This document shows, piece by piece, positions 38,413 to 48,807 of a stretch of DNA of 64,000 nt. A program made the translations under genes and the position numbers. Under the pieces are notes generated by a model, which saw only the letters and a list, made by a program, of their open reading frames with translations, was not told the origin of the DNA and did no database searches. This stretch comes from Punica granatum (Eukaryota; Streptophyta; Magnoliopsida; Myrtales; Lythraceae). Where the stretch lies: positions 28,070,001 through 28,134,000 of the forward strand of contig NC_045131.1 of NCBI RefSeq assembly GCF_007655135.1. Reading direction: 5' to 3'. How positions within the stretch are numbered: the first letter of the stretch is position 1; each line of letters starts with the position of its first letter.

Positions 38413-39446
38413 AGCCGTTTCCCGGAGAAATCACACGGAAAGCTCGAAACTTTACGATGGAAATCAATAGAGGAACGTCTGGATTAAGACTGGAGCGTAT
38501 GGATGGGGCCGTGGCATGAGATTTGAATATCCTCTGAGACCTTTTAAAAGGTTATCCGCACTCTGCGGCGGCCAAGCCAAGCCCCAAAGAATCGAAGCAA
38601 GGGGAATGGGCAGTGAAGGAACAGTGATGATACACGGTGGGCTGTCACTTCTTTGACTACTTTCTTATTATCCCTGAAGAAAGACAGAGTGGGCTGTGAA
38701 TGAATGGAGGGTTGGCTTTTCTGCTAAAAGCCGGGGGAGAAAAAAAGATTCTTTCCCTTTTATTTTGCTGAAGATAGTGATGATGACTTCAAAATTTGAT
38801 ATATTTTAGCTTTTATTATTTAAAAATCTAGATTTTTTTTTCCCGATTTGCACCGCACGGGACTTCTAGATATCAAGTCGTTCAAATCGAAAAAAATAAA
38901 ATAATGGGGCATGAAAAATAATAATGGGATATGAAAATTTTCTCTTATGAAAATCAAAGTCGGGTCGTGTAGTTGTCACTGCACTGACCCTGTTTCCGTT
39001 ATGGGTGTGAAAACAGATCGGAATCCATGGGGAAGCGTGAGGAAAGAGATTCTCCGGTTTGACTTCACGCTTCGCAGAAAGATCTCTCTCCACTTCATTG
39101 GGCTGCGACCTCAGACTTATTTTTGTTTGCATTTTAATTTGCCCCAACATTTTACAATCTTTGCAGTTTGCACCATGATCTCCCAGTTTCAATTGATATG
39201 ATCATCCGCGACCAAACTTCACGCATAAGGCTTGATGGAAAGGTTCAACTTCCGTTGAACACTTGGCTCGATGGCTCGATATGACTTCTGGCTCGTCAAC
39301 TTTTTCGAGCTCGAGCAGCTTGGGCTCGACAACCTCGATAGGCTCGAGTTCGACTCGGGCTTGACTTGGTCGGTCTCGACATAATTCTAATTTGATAAAA
39401 ATAACAATAAACACATCCAAAGTAGTATAGAAAGCATAAATGAATC
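38413..39446. other. ENT upstream region and intergenic
   Basis: The segment 38480-38560 is similar to 56800-56870 beyond the composite element, as expected for duplicated ENT 5' flanks. At 39230-39390 the motif GGCTCGA/TCGAGC recurs many times, matching the same motif in the duplicated block to the right. No gene. Confidence 0.45.
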
Positions 39447-39534
39447 AAATGATGAAGACTAACTGAACACTATAGGAAGCTGAAATACGTAGTGTTATTA
39501 TACACAATAAGGAGCAGCTAGCTGGGATAATAAT

Positions 39535-39981
39535 TATTGATAATCCATTGGATTTATACGGACTTAAATTCATATCTACTTAAAATTTCAAGCTAATAAT
39601 TGGTGGTTCTCAAGCCTCATATAAACTCATATATATCCTTTCATTTTTTTCCATGTATGATTAATAATTCTCAACACCTGCCCACGTTGTCACCTGCCCT
39701 TAAACACTCGCCCTTAATAATTGACCTCGAGTCGAGCTAAGTACTGGTTCCCAAGCCACTACATATTGGGCTTGGCATGGTGTGAGTGCATGCCCATACG
39801 CGCATGAGCGCATATACGTGTAACATGTGCTTCGATACCATGTTGATAATCCATTGAACTTATACGGACTTGGACCTATATATACTTAAAAATTCAAGTT
39901 GATAAATAATAGTTCTCAAGTCTCATATAAATCCACATATATTATTTCAATTTTTTCATGTGGAATTAATAATTCCCAACA
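39535..39981 (-). mobile_element. TRIM retroelement, copy 1
   Basis: LTRs at 39535-39676 and 39841-39981 (about 142 bp each) flank a 164-bp interior. Read on the minus strand, the LTRs begin TGTTGGGAATTATTAAT and end GGATTATCAACA (or CAATA). The primer-binding site TGGTATCGAAGC follows the upstream LTR and matches most of the initiator-tRNA-Met site. ATAAT flanks both sides as the 5-bp target duplication. Non-coding; terminal-repeat retrotransposon in miniature. Confidence 0.75.
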
Positions 39982-40386
39982 ATAATAATAATATTGTGGG
40001 CTTAGGTTTATCATATGAGTTTAGGTTGGTTTTATCACGTGGATTGAGCCTAGAGTAATATTATATGAGAAATACACTTAGGCTCAATAAGGCTCGCGAG
40101 CCCCTCGAGCTGAGCACACTTAGGCTCGAGCTCAACTTGAGAGACTGTTCGGCTCAGCTCCAGCTCGGCTTAAGTTCAATAAGACTCAACAAAACTCAAA
40201 CTTTCACCAAAACCAAGCTCGACCAATTTGTGAACTGTCTCGTCTCGCTTACACCCCTACATGCGATCAATATCGCTCTAGTGACGGGAGAGATGCCAAA
40301 TGATGAAGAATAACTTAACACTATGGGAAGCTGAAAGTATGTAGTGTTATTATACACAATAAGAAGCAGCTACCTGAGATAATAAT

Positions 40387-40735
40387 TATTGATAATCCAT
40401 TGGGTTTATACAGAGCTAGATCCATATCTACTTAAAAGTTTAAGTTAATAAGTGGTGGTTCTCAACCTTTATATAAACACATATATTCTTTTATTTTTTC
40501 CATATGGGATTAATATTTCTCAACACCCGCCCACGTTGTCACATGCCCTTAAACACTCACCCGTGCATACCCGTAACACATGCTCTGATACAATGTTGAT
40601 AATCCATTGGGTTTATACGGAGTTGGACTCATATCTACTTAAAAATTCAAACTGATACATGGTGGTTCTCAAGTCTCATATAAATCCACAGATATTCTTT
40701 TATTTTTTATTATGTGGGATTAATAATTCCCAACA
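40387..40735 (-). mobile_element. TRIM retroelement, copy 2
   Basis: LTRs at 40387-40525 and 40594-40735 flank a 68-bp interior that reads, on the minus strand, TGTATCAGAGCATG (primer-binding site) and GGGCGGG (purine tract). ATAAT lies on both sides. It is the duplicated copy of the 39535 TRIM with an interior deletion of about 96 bp. Confidence 0.75.
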
Positions 40736-41310
40736 ATAATAATAATATTGTGGGCTTACGTTTATCATATGTGATTAGGTTGGTTTTATCATGTGGATTG
40801 AGCCTAGGGTAATATTATATGAGAAATGGACTTAGGCTTGATAAGGCTCGCAAGCCCCTCGAGCTAAGCACATCTAGGCTCAAGCTCGGCTTGAGAGACT
40901 GTTTGGCTTGGATCCAGTTCGACTTGAGTTAGATAAGACTAAGCAAAACTCAAACTTTCACCAAGCCAAGCTCGAATAATTTGTGAGCTGTCTCGTCTCG
41001 CTTATACCCCACATGCGATCAATACCGTTCTAGTGAGGGGAGAGATGCCAAAATTTATATTTGAAACAATCTCGGGAGTCAACATTGCAACCCGGCGCCG
41101 ATCCATGGTACAACAGGAGCCAGGAATTTGGCTGACCAAATATTCCGCACAAACAGTGCCGGTTATAAATTGGTGATAAGCAAATATCGAGGTGCAAATT
41201 TGAAAATAATAGGTATTGGGGGATGCAGAAAAGGCAATTAGCTAATCCAATTGGGCAAACAAAGCCGACCTGTGGGGAAAAAGTATAGTTGCTTTAGCTT
41301 TGAGAAAGAA

Positions 41311-41462
41311 TTGTAGAGCAGTGACGTATGCTATCACTTGATCGGTAAGTTTGAATCTTATGATATAATATTTGTGCCATATTATTAATTATTAGAATTA
41401 TTAGCTATTATGATTTTATTTCATTATAAGATGTTTATGAATATGTCTTATAACCGGAAAAA
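41311..41462 (+). mobile_element. SINE copy
   Basis: GTAGAGCAGTGACGTATGC (A-box-like) and GTTTGAATCTTATG (B-box-like) lie about 35 nt apart, followed by TTAGCTATTATGATTTTATT, CATTATAAGATG, TATGTCTTATAACCGG and an A-rich tail. The 3' half recurs at 10003 and 25560. Pol III promoter boxes and a shared tail define a tRNA-derived SINE family. Confidence 0.6.
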
Positions 41463-41899
41463 TATTTTGTTTTTTCATAGACGAGGCGGAACAGTCCTTT
41501 GTTCAGTCTTTGACTTTCGAAAGGGATATACCGTATAGTGTGGTTTGGTTGTGTAACGTATGTGTCGACTCAAAGCAGTTTTGAAATGTATAGGTTTTGG
41601 TAACGACACTTTTAGTTTATCGATTCGATAATTGTTCAAGGCCTTTTTCATTCTTTTATTAATAATTAATATTTTTTTTAATAAGATAACTAATGATTCA
41701 TTAAGCAAGTGGCATACTTGTAATTTTATATAGAGTGGGACTAAACTTATTATTAGGGAAATAATTATATGGTGGTCCTTCTTCCATCCTAAAAATCTCC
41801 CAAGGAGAAACAATGTATGGTATATTCTTGCAGCAAATCGAGATACGCATGCCTTACCGAGCAATCAATGGTTCATTGAACATGAGTAAGGATCTTAAG

Positions 41900-42180
41900 A
41901 TTGTGTTTGGTTTTAGACTTGAGTTTTAATTTTAACTTGTTTGTAATGATTGTGTTGTTAAATTATGAGAAAAATTGTTAAAAAGTAATAAATAGTTGAG
42001 AGAAAGTAATGGTTGTGTTGTTGAATTATAAAAAAAGTAATGAATAGTTGAAAAAATTTAGTATTAAAAATTGAATTGAATGGTTAAAAAAATTAAAGAA
42101 AAAGTAAAAAGTAATAATTATGTTGTTAAATTGAAAATAAATGGAGTAGAGTTAAAAAAAAATTAAAAGTCAAACAAGCC
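41900..42180. mobile_element. MITE-like repeat, copy 2
   Basis: It begins TTGTGTTTGGTTTTAGACTT and ends AAAAGTCAAACAAGCC, short inverted ends around an AT-rich body shared with 3083-3349. No coding content and no clear target duplication. Confidence 0.6.
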
Positions 42181-42856
42181 AAGTCTTTGGAGTAGCTTCG
42201 TGATATTCAATCAGGATGGATATGTATGAACTCATGGTGTCCTTGATGAATAAGCCCATGAATGTTCATATCTTCATTACTCAATTATTGGCTTGGGCCA
42301 AACCCAAGCAGTACCTCTCGTCATTCATCTGAAGTTTAGGTAATTTAATTTATTCAGGATAATCCAAGTAATTTATGCGATGCTTAGATGATTTATTCAA
42401 TATATAAGTAATTTATTCGAAATTTAAAAAATTTAGTCACGAGTCCTTTATTGAATGCCTAATTATTATTCACTTGGAGTTGATTGTCATTTACTTAGAT
42501 TTTATACTATTATTTCGAACACGGTTGTAACTAAATAACTATGACTATGTAACAAACTAAACCCCATGTTATACTTCCCAATGCAAGAATATCTTAAATA
42601 GTCCTACATTGCGATGAAATGATGAAAAAGAACCTATAAAATTGATCTAATTAAGAATAGCTATGATAACTATTCGAGCAGTTAATAATATTCATTTCTT
42701 TTTCCCGTTTACAATTTCTTAATTAGTGCTTGTTTATGTCACATATTAAGGAAGGATTTGTGAAGAATTTTTCTCCTGAAACATAACCTGCAAGGAATGG
42801 AATGGTAGATTCTTGTCGTATTTAATGAAATTAAAAATTATTCTTTCCCCCTTTCT

Positions 42857-42892
<36 letters not shown>

Positions 42893-43452
42893 AACCTAAT
42901 CTATCTATTGTAATCTATTTCTGGCTCAGCTAAGTGGGAAAGGAGAGCCATTTCCTTTTATTGACGTACTAGTAAGGGCATTATTTATTAAATTAGAAAA
43001 AGAAATAATGAAAGGAAAACTTGGAAGTTTGTGTCGATGTTTAGGTCGCTGTCCAGTGTCCATGTTGAATAGGCATATAGAGAAAGGCCAAACGCCAGAA
43101 ACGGAAGCTGTAACTATTTATATTGTGTTTTCCTCATGGAGATCGTTTTCTAAATCAGCAATTTTTTTTTTTGTTTAATATCGTGGGGTGTCAATACCTC
43201 ATCCGACTAATTCCTACAGTCCTGAACACGCATGCACACATGTCAAGGCACAAGACAAGGTAAATTTAGAGGTGTTGGCTAGACTCAACTGATGCTCAAG
43301 GATTTACGAAACTGGGACAAGAGGAATACTAATGCTCTTTCTTACTGTCAGGCCAAACACGAAGACGTGTTTTTCAAATCAGCAATTGCCTTCCTTATTC
43401 AGCTACTTAGGTGAAATATTAATATTAAAAGAAATTTTATATAGATCAAAGA
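42181..43452. other. Intergenic, no gene seen
   Basis: Contains a (TA)n microsatellite of about 16 units at 42859-42891. No gene on either strand. Confidence 0.5.
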
Positions 43453-43604
43453 AGGTGTAGTGCAACGGTACATGTCCTCGCCTGATAAATAAGAGATTTT
43501 AGGTTCGATACTTGGATGAAACTACCGTACCCCTTTATTAGATATTTAAAAAATTTATTTTATTGTATTAAACTCATCTTTTCCTTCTAATTGGAAAAAA
43601 AAGA
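43453..43604 (+). mobile_element. SINE copy with good A and B boxes
   Basis: GGTGTAGTGCAACGGTA (A box) and TAGGTTCGATACTTGG (B box) are spaced as in tRNA-derived SINEs. CTCGCCTGATAAATAAGAG lies between them, a layout common in plant SINEs. The 3' part ends in CTAATTGGAAAAAAAA. No convincing target duplication. Confidence 0.6.
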
Positions 43605-43879
43605 ATACACAAATAAATAGATAAATAAAAGGGATGTGGAGGAGATCTGAATAAACCATTTTCTATGTCACTAGCTAATAAGTAATATTTGTTTGGGGGA
43701 TGACTATATTGTCGAATAATGAAGAACAGATCACGTCGTCATCCAGCAATATCAACTTTTCAGAATAGATCGCCGCGATAATGATAAAATTTTATCAAAG
43801 CACTATTTCGAATTTCGTGCATGCATTTGCCTTATATTTTTGATCGATCACCAGAAACACCAACACAAAGATACCAAAG

Positions 43880-44338
43880 AAGGTCCCATTTAGTAAACGA
43901 AAATGGAATGCAATGAAATAAATTTACTTCACATCCTTATCTAGTGTTACTTTCCTTGTTTTTTTGGTAGAAAATCTACTGCTACGTTTTTTGGTAAATA
44001 AATCTACTGCTACTTTTATGATTTAGAAAGTCATTCCATTTGGATATTTTTCTTTCAATTTTATAGAAAGATCGTTCCTAAAAATAACTTATGTAATGGT
44101 TATTCCATCATTTCTACTAAGATTTAGACGTGAATGATAGATTTTCTTTTAATTTCTCATATCTAAATATATATAATAATATTTTCGGTAAATAAGTTCA
44201 TTTTCTTAAATACATTCATTCGTACTCTTAAGTTCAATTCAAAAATCACTAATTTTCTCTTAATACAATTATAGTTGAATATATGAAGTTCATTATATTC
44301 CTTTTAATTCCATTTTTGTGTATGTTTGTGTACTAAAA
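43880..44338. mobile_element. Possible TIR element adjoining the next one
   Basis: The left end CCCATTTAGTAAACGAAAATGG and right-end blocks (ATTCCATTTTTGTGTATG ... ACTAAAACC) are partly inverted. The sequence is related in style to the neighbouring element. Boundaries uncertain. Confidence 0.3.
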
Positions 44339-44928
44339 CCTTGTTTGGTATGCCAGAATAGAATGAAAATGAATAAAATGGATTTTCTGTATAGTGAATG
44401 TAATTATATTGAGAGAAAAATGGTGATTTTTAGATTGAATTAGAGAATATGAAAGACTAAATTTAATGAACTTACTTTTCATGATATCATTCTATATATC
44501 TTATGTTTAGGATAAAATCTTAAATGATCCTACCTCACACTGATGTGATGAGAAAAAATTAATAAGAATTATTTAATGAAAATAATTATAACAATTATCT
44601 GAGTAATTAGCATCAATTCTTTTATTTCATGCAATTTACTTGTGTTTCCTCACGCTATGTGGTGAGATAGGATCACCTAATAATTTCTATATGTTTAGAT
44701 ATATAAAACTAAAAGATAATAAAAGATATATGTAAAACTTAGTAGAAATAGAATGAGTATTCTTTAAGTTTTTTGAAAAATGACCATTCTATCATTTTTT
44801 AAATAAAATTTCCTCCAAATAGAATGTTCTTTCTAACTCATATAATTATTTTCATTTAAGGAAATATAGTAGAAGGATGGATTTTCATCCCATTCATTTC
44901 CATGCCATTTCAGCGTACCAAACGGGAT
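44339..44928. mobile_element. TIR element / MITE with CTAAAA flanks
   Basis: The left end CCTTGTTTGGTATGCCAGAA and the complement of the right end, ATCCCGTTTGGTACGCTGAA, are inverted repeats; the match continues into GATGAAATGAAT-type sequence. CTAAAA lies directly outside both ends (44333-44338 and 44929-44934). 590 bp, no ORF. The ends and flanks fit a hAT-like MITE. Confidence 0.65.
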
Positions 44929-44965
44929 CTAAAAGTAACCGTAGAGATAATCGATGAAATTGCAA

Positions 44966-45513
44966 TCTATCTATATATATTATTAAGTAAAATGAGTCTC
45001 AAAAGCAATTAATAGAGTTATACTTAATAAGCTTAGAATCGTCAATTTGCTTTATCAATAAATGACTTTTATAAAATTTGAAAAAGAAAAAGCAACAGAA
45101 GTTTAAATTTTTCTATTACTTTAGCGGCTATATTTGATATAATAAAGGTTTGAAATACAATATAACTTGAAATTGCTTATATAATTACAAACTTATATTT
45201 TAATTTAATTACGGTATTATATATCCACATCCGTTTATAGTAAAATGCCCTATTTAATGTATATAAGAGAAAGCTCTTTGAATTAATATAATTTAGAAAA
45301 TTATTAAGAAGTTATAATAATGAAGAAATCGATTTCTATGTGGAATCTAGTATATAATTCATGCTTTAATAAATATAATTAATTTTAATTAATATTGTTC
45401 AAGAATAAGTAAAGAATTAAATGACTTAAAAGAAAATTTATTTTTCAAAGATCTAAATAAATTATATAATTTTGTGATAACGATCCGGTGCATTGCAATC
45501 GAGAGCACGCTAA
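44966..45513 (+). mobile_element. Helitron-like element (candidate)
   Basis: It begins TCTATCTATATATATTATTA after a host A and ends GCACGCTAA about 12-18 nt after GTGCATTGCA, a near-hairpin. The base after CTAA is A rather than T, so the right edge is weaker than in the copies at 12667 and 26486. Confidence 0.4.
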
Positions 45514-48500
45514 ACGAAATAATTAATTGATTATTTATGTATTTTTTTTAAAAATATTATTGTGAGTCACTAATTTAATGATATTAAGGTCATTTTAAAG
45601 TTTAAAATTAATTATAAACCACTAAAATTAATTCCAGGCCGCTAATTTCATGAACTTATGATTCATAAAATTTAAAATAAATCTAACATTTGAACATTAA
45701 AAGCTCACAAAATAATATTTTTAGAGCAAAAATAAATCTGTAAATAGTAATAAATGCATGAATGGAATGTCAGTGATATATCTTTGTAATATAGTAATGA
45801 TTTCATGGATATATACTTCATATGAATAAGACAATTAGTTGTTAATTATTATTGGATTATTTATAGTTAGTCTAATTTTGTTGAAAGTTAAGTTTTTAAT
45901 TCAAATTATCATTTATTTTTATTAATGAGAAATAAATTATTAAAAATGTGATTGATTCCCATAAAAATGATAATAGGTATATGATGATGTATCCGCATAA
46001 AACATCAGATAGAACACTAGTTTTTACCAATCCTAGTATATAAACATTAAATATCACCTTGGAATGTGTATCACGTTTATGAACATTAAATATCATCTTG
46101 TTTGGTCAGTGCACATATTATTATTAAATATTAGTTAACATTATTAAATGGATGCACGCGTAGATATGGTCCAACATTGAATCAACACGAGAGAATCAAA
46201 TCTTATAATTGCAACTGCCAGAAACAACACCAGCTGTTCCACATAATATTTTATATCTTAGGAGTATATATGCACTTAATTTTTAATTAGCAGAATAGAA
46301 ACATTCTATAATTCGTTGTGGCACTACCTTTTCTCGTTCTGACCCTAAGGGTACCCTTTTATTGATTAAAAAATCCTTTTAAACAAATCCCCGAGGAAGT
46401 ATGATAACTTTGGGCTGGGGGCCCATGCAAAATATACTTGTATGCAATGCGATGGATATGAAGCTCAGAAAGATATATATCATAGGCTGGCTGTCCCGTA
46501 CAAGCAACAGGTCCAATCAAATTAACCAAATCAAGAGAAGATTATCCATATGTCTCGAAAAGCCGAGCCAAGGGTCTACTCGATAATATAACACAATCTC
46601 AAAATAAAATATCCATTTGAGAAAGAAACTTACCACGATGATGCCACTGCGATTTACCGAGTCGACCACCCTTAGGTTGCGAATTGCAATGGAGTGGCAG
46701 TCTCTTTTCCCTTATTAAAACATCCTTTCCCGAGTCAGTCCAGTGTTTACTACTTGTACCAGGTCTGATGCGTGATAACAATCCAAAACTTCAAAACGGT
46801 TCAATAAATATTACTTTTCCGAGCAATTGTGGTCGCGTCGCGGGATCGCATGACAGTGGCTAGTCCTTGTCACTTTTTCACAATTTGCATTTGGAAAGAT
46901 TCCATGGCCTCCAAAATGGGACTCTTTCATATTTTATTTCATGACAAACTTTTTCTTCTTATAATAAAGGTTCTTTAAGCAATGAATTGTTCTTTCTGAG
47001 GGCAAATTGGCTTCCAATCCTTCCAACTTGCAAAAGGGGTCCCTTTGCTATATGGATCATATTTAAATGTATTATTAACAGATGAGTCACAACGATTGAC
47101 TACTAGCTAGAGAAAAGATATCAAAGTACTATAAACTATCCGGTATAAGTTGGTTATGCATAAACCCAAATCAACAACTCGGAATTTTGGCTAAAACATG
47201 GACCAAAACCCATGATTAGAAGAGCCTCACTAGCTGTAAAAAAAAAAAAATTAGTGTGAATCACTAGAATAAATATGACTTCGGAGATCTCTCGCCATAT
47301 ATAATGTCGGCACTAAATTAGGAGGAAATTGAAACTGAAATGTTTGACTTGAGTGGGCTGGCGAGGAACGATCGACAGTCGTTCCATGATATGACTGATA
47401 TGAATGGGCTGGCAAGGAACGATTGACAGTCGCTCCATAGCTCCTCGGATGAGGCACACCTCAAACATGAAAAAGTCGAGGAGAGTTGAATTGGGGGTGA
47501 TGGCCCAATTCGACCATAAAAAGCTTAAGTGAGAAGGCACAGCAAGCAAGAACAGATCTTGGGCGCCCCTTGAACTCGGAAAAAATTACACTTTATATAT
47601 ATATATATATATGTAATACAACGAATTTGCCTTTTTTATATACGTAGTTATTATAATCCGCCCCCCGTCTTTACTATTTTAGTTTTCCTTTCCCTTCTCT
47701 TTAATTTCGTCCCCATTGGATTAAATTTTTAGATTAGTTCCTGACGGTAACGATTGATAAGGGAAGAGAAACTCCTGAAATGAGAATGTGTACTCGTTTT
47801 TATAGTAGAATTCCTAGCGTATAAGGATACTCGTACATGTGAGAATTGATGTTTGGCTCCATTTAACTTCAAAATATTCTAAGTTTGACTATGCTGTATC
47901 TTTTATCTATCGCTGACTCTGCTGAGTCCTTCGGATTTAACCTGATGTGCAGGCTAGGTTAACATGATGTGCATATTAGCTCATTTTGAAGTTCAAGTAT
48001 GGTGGGGTTGACTATATTTTTATTCTTCATAACGAATGAATACCGTCGTAAGGAATAGGAGATTCTTTGGTAATTTTATCTCGTCACATAACATGAGAAA
48101 ACATCAATCACAACACAGTAAACGAGAGAATGATGTTAATCGATCGAGTGACTGTCGTAATTATTCTTAATTGTGGCAATCTAATCGGTTTCTTCTTACC
48201 AAGAATAATTAATGTTATAATAAGCTTAAAAAAAGAAAAACCTCTGACATAATCGAACGAGGCCGTGTCTCCAAAAATATAACTGGTCAAGATACTTTTA
48301 ACCAATTATTAGTTTCTACCATTTATAACGAGGATCTCATGCCTATGTGTATAACAAAGGATTTTGTGCCGACGATATATTCATTGATTATCAGCATTCG
48401 CCATCGGAGTTCCGAATAATAGGAACACGATCAGAAAATTCCTCGATAAGACAGGAGAAACTCTGGGCCTCCTGGCGCGCTCTATACTTACTCTCGATAT

Positions 48501-48640
48501 CATTATCGGGGCTGTCAATTGGTTATTAAAGGCCTAGCGCACTTATTCTGGGAAACATCAATTGGAGAAACAAGTGAACTCAAGAAAAACTCGAGTTGAC
48601 TGTCGATGCGCACAAGAAGAAGAGGGGATGTAGGTACAGA
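45514..48640. other. AT-rich intergenic region
   Basis: No gene supported. At 47356-47439 a 51-bp segment is tandemly duplicated with a few changes (GGGCTGGC-AGGAACGAT ... CAGTCG-TCCAT). TA microsatellite at about 47594-47612. Confidence 0.5.
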
Positions 48641-48807
48641 TTGAAGAACATATGGCAGAAGCTTAGCTGACTTTAGCAAATGATTTACGGAGAGAGGAAA
48701 AGGTTTCATCTACTGCAAACTGTAATTTCATTATCCCAAGAAATTGAATTACGATACCTGCAACCATATAAACACTTCCGTACCATGAATACAATTAAGA
48801 TGGTTTC

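Larger units (their letters stand above)
39447..41054. repeat. Tandem segmental duplication, two units
   Basis: Unit 1 (39447-40298) and unit 2 (40299-41054) run in the same direction. Both begin CAAATGATGAAGA or AAATGATGAAGAATAAC, carry TGTAGTGTTATTATACACAA, a TRIM, ATATTATATGAGAAAT, and an AGCCCCTCGAGCT-rich segment ending GGGAGAGATGCCAAA. Unit 2 is about 96 bp shorter because its TRIM interior is shorter. The duplication therefore followed TRIM insertion. Confidence 0.8.

Noticed and set aside
48347..48529. Possible small gene between the repeats and the ENT pseudogene
   Set aside because: 60 codons, no domain, no paired splice sites or flanking promoter seen.
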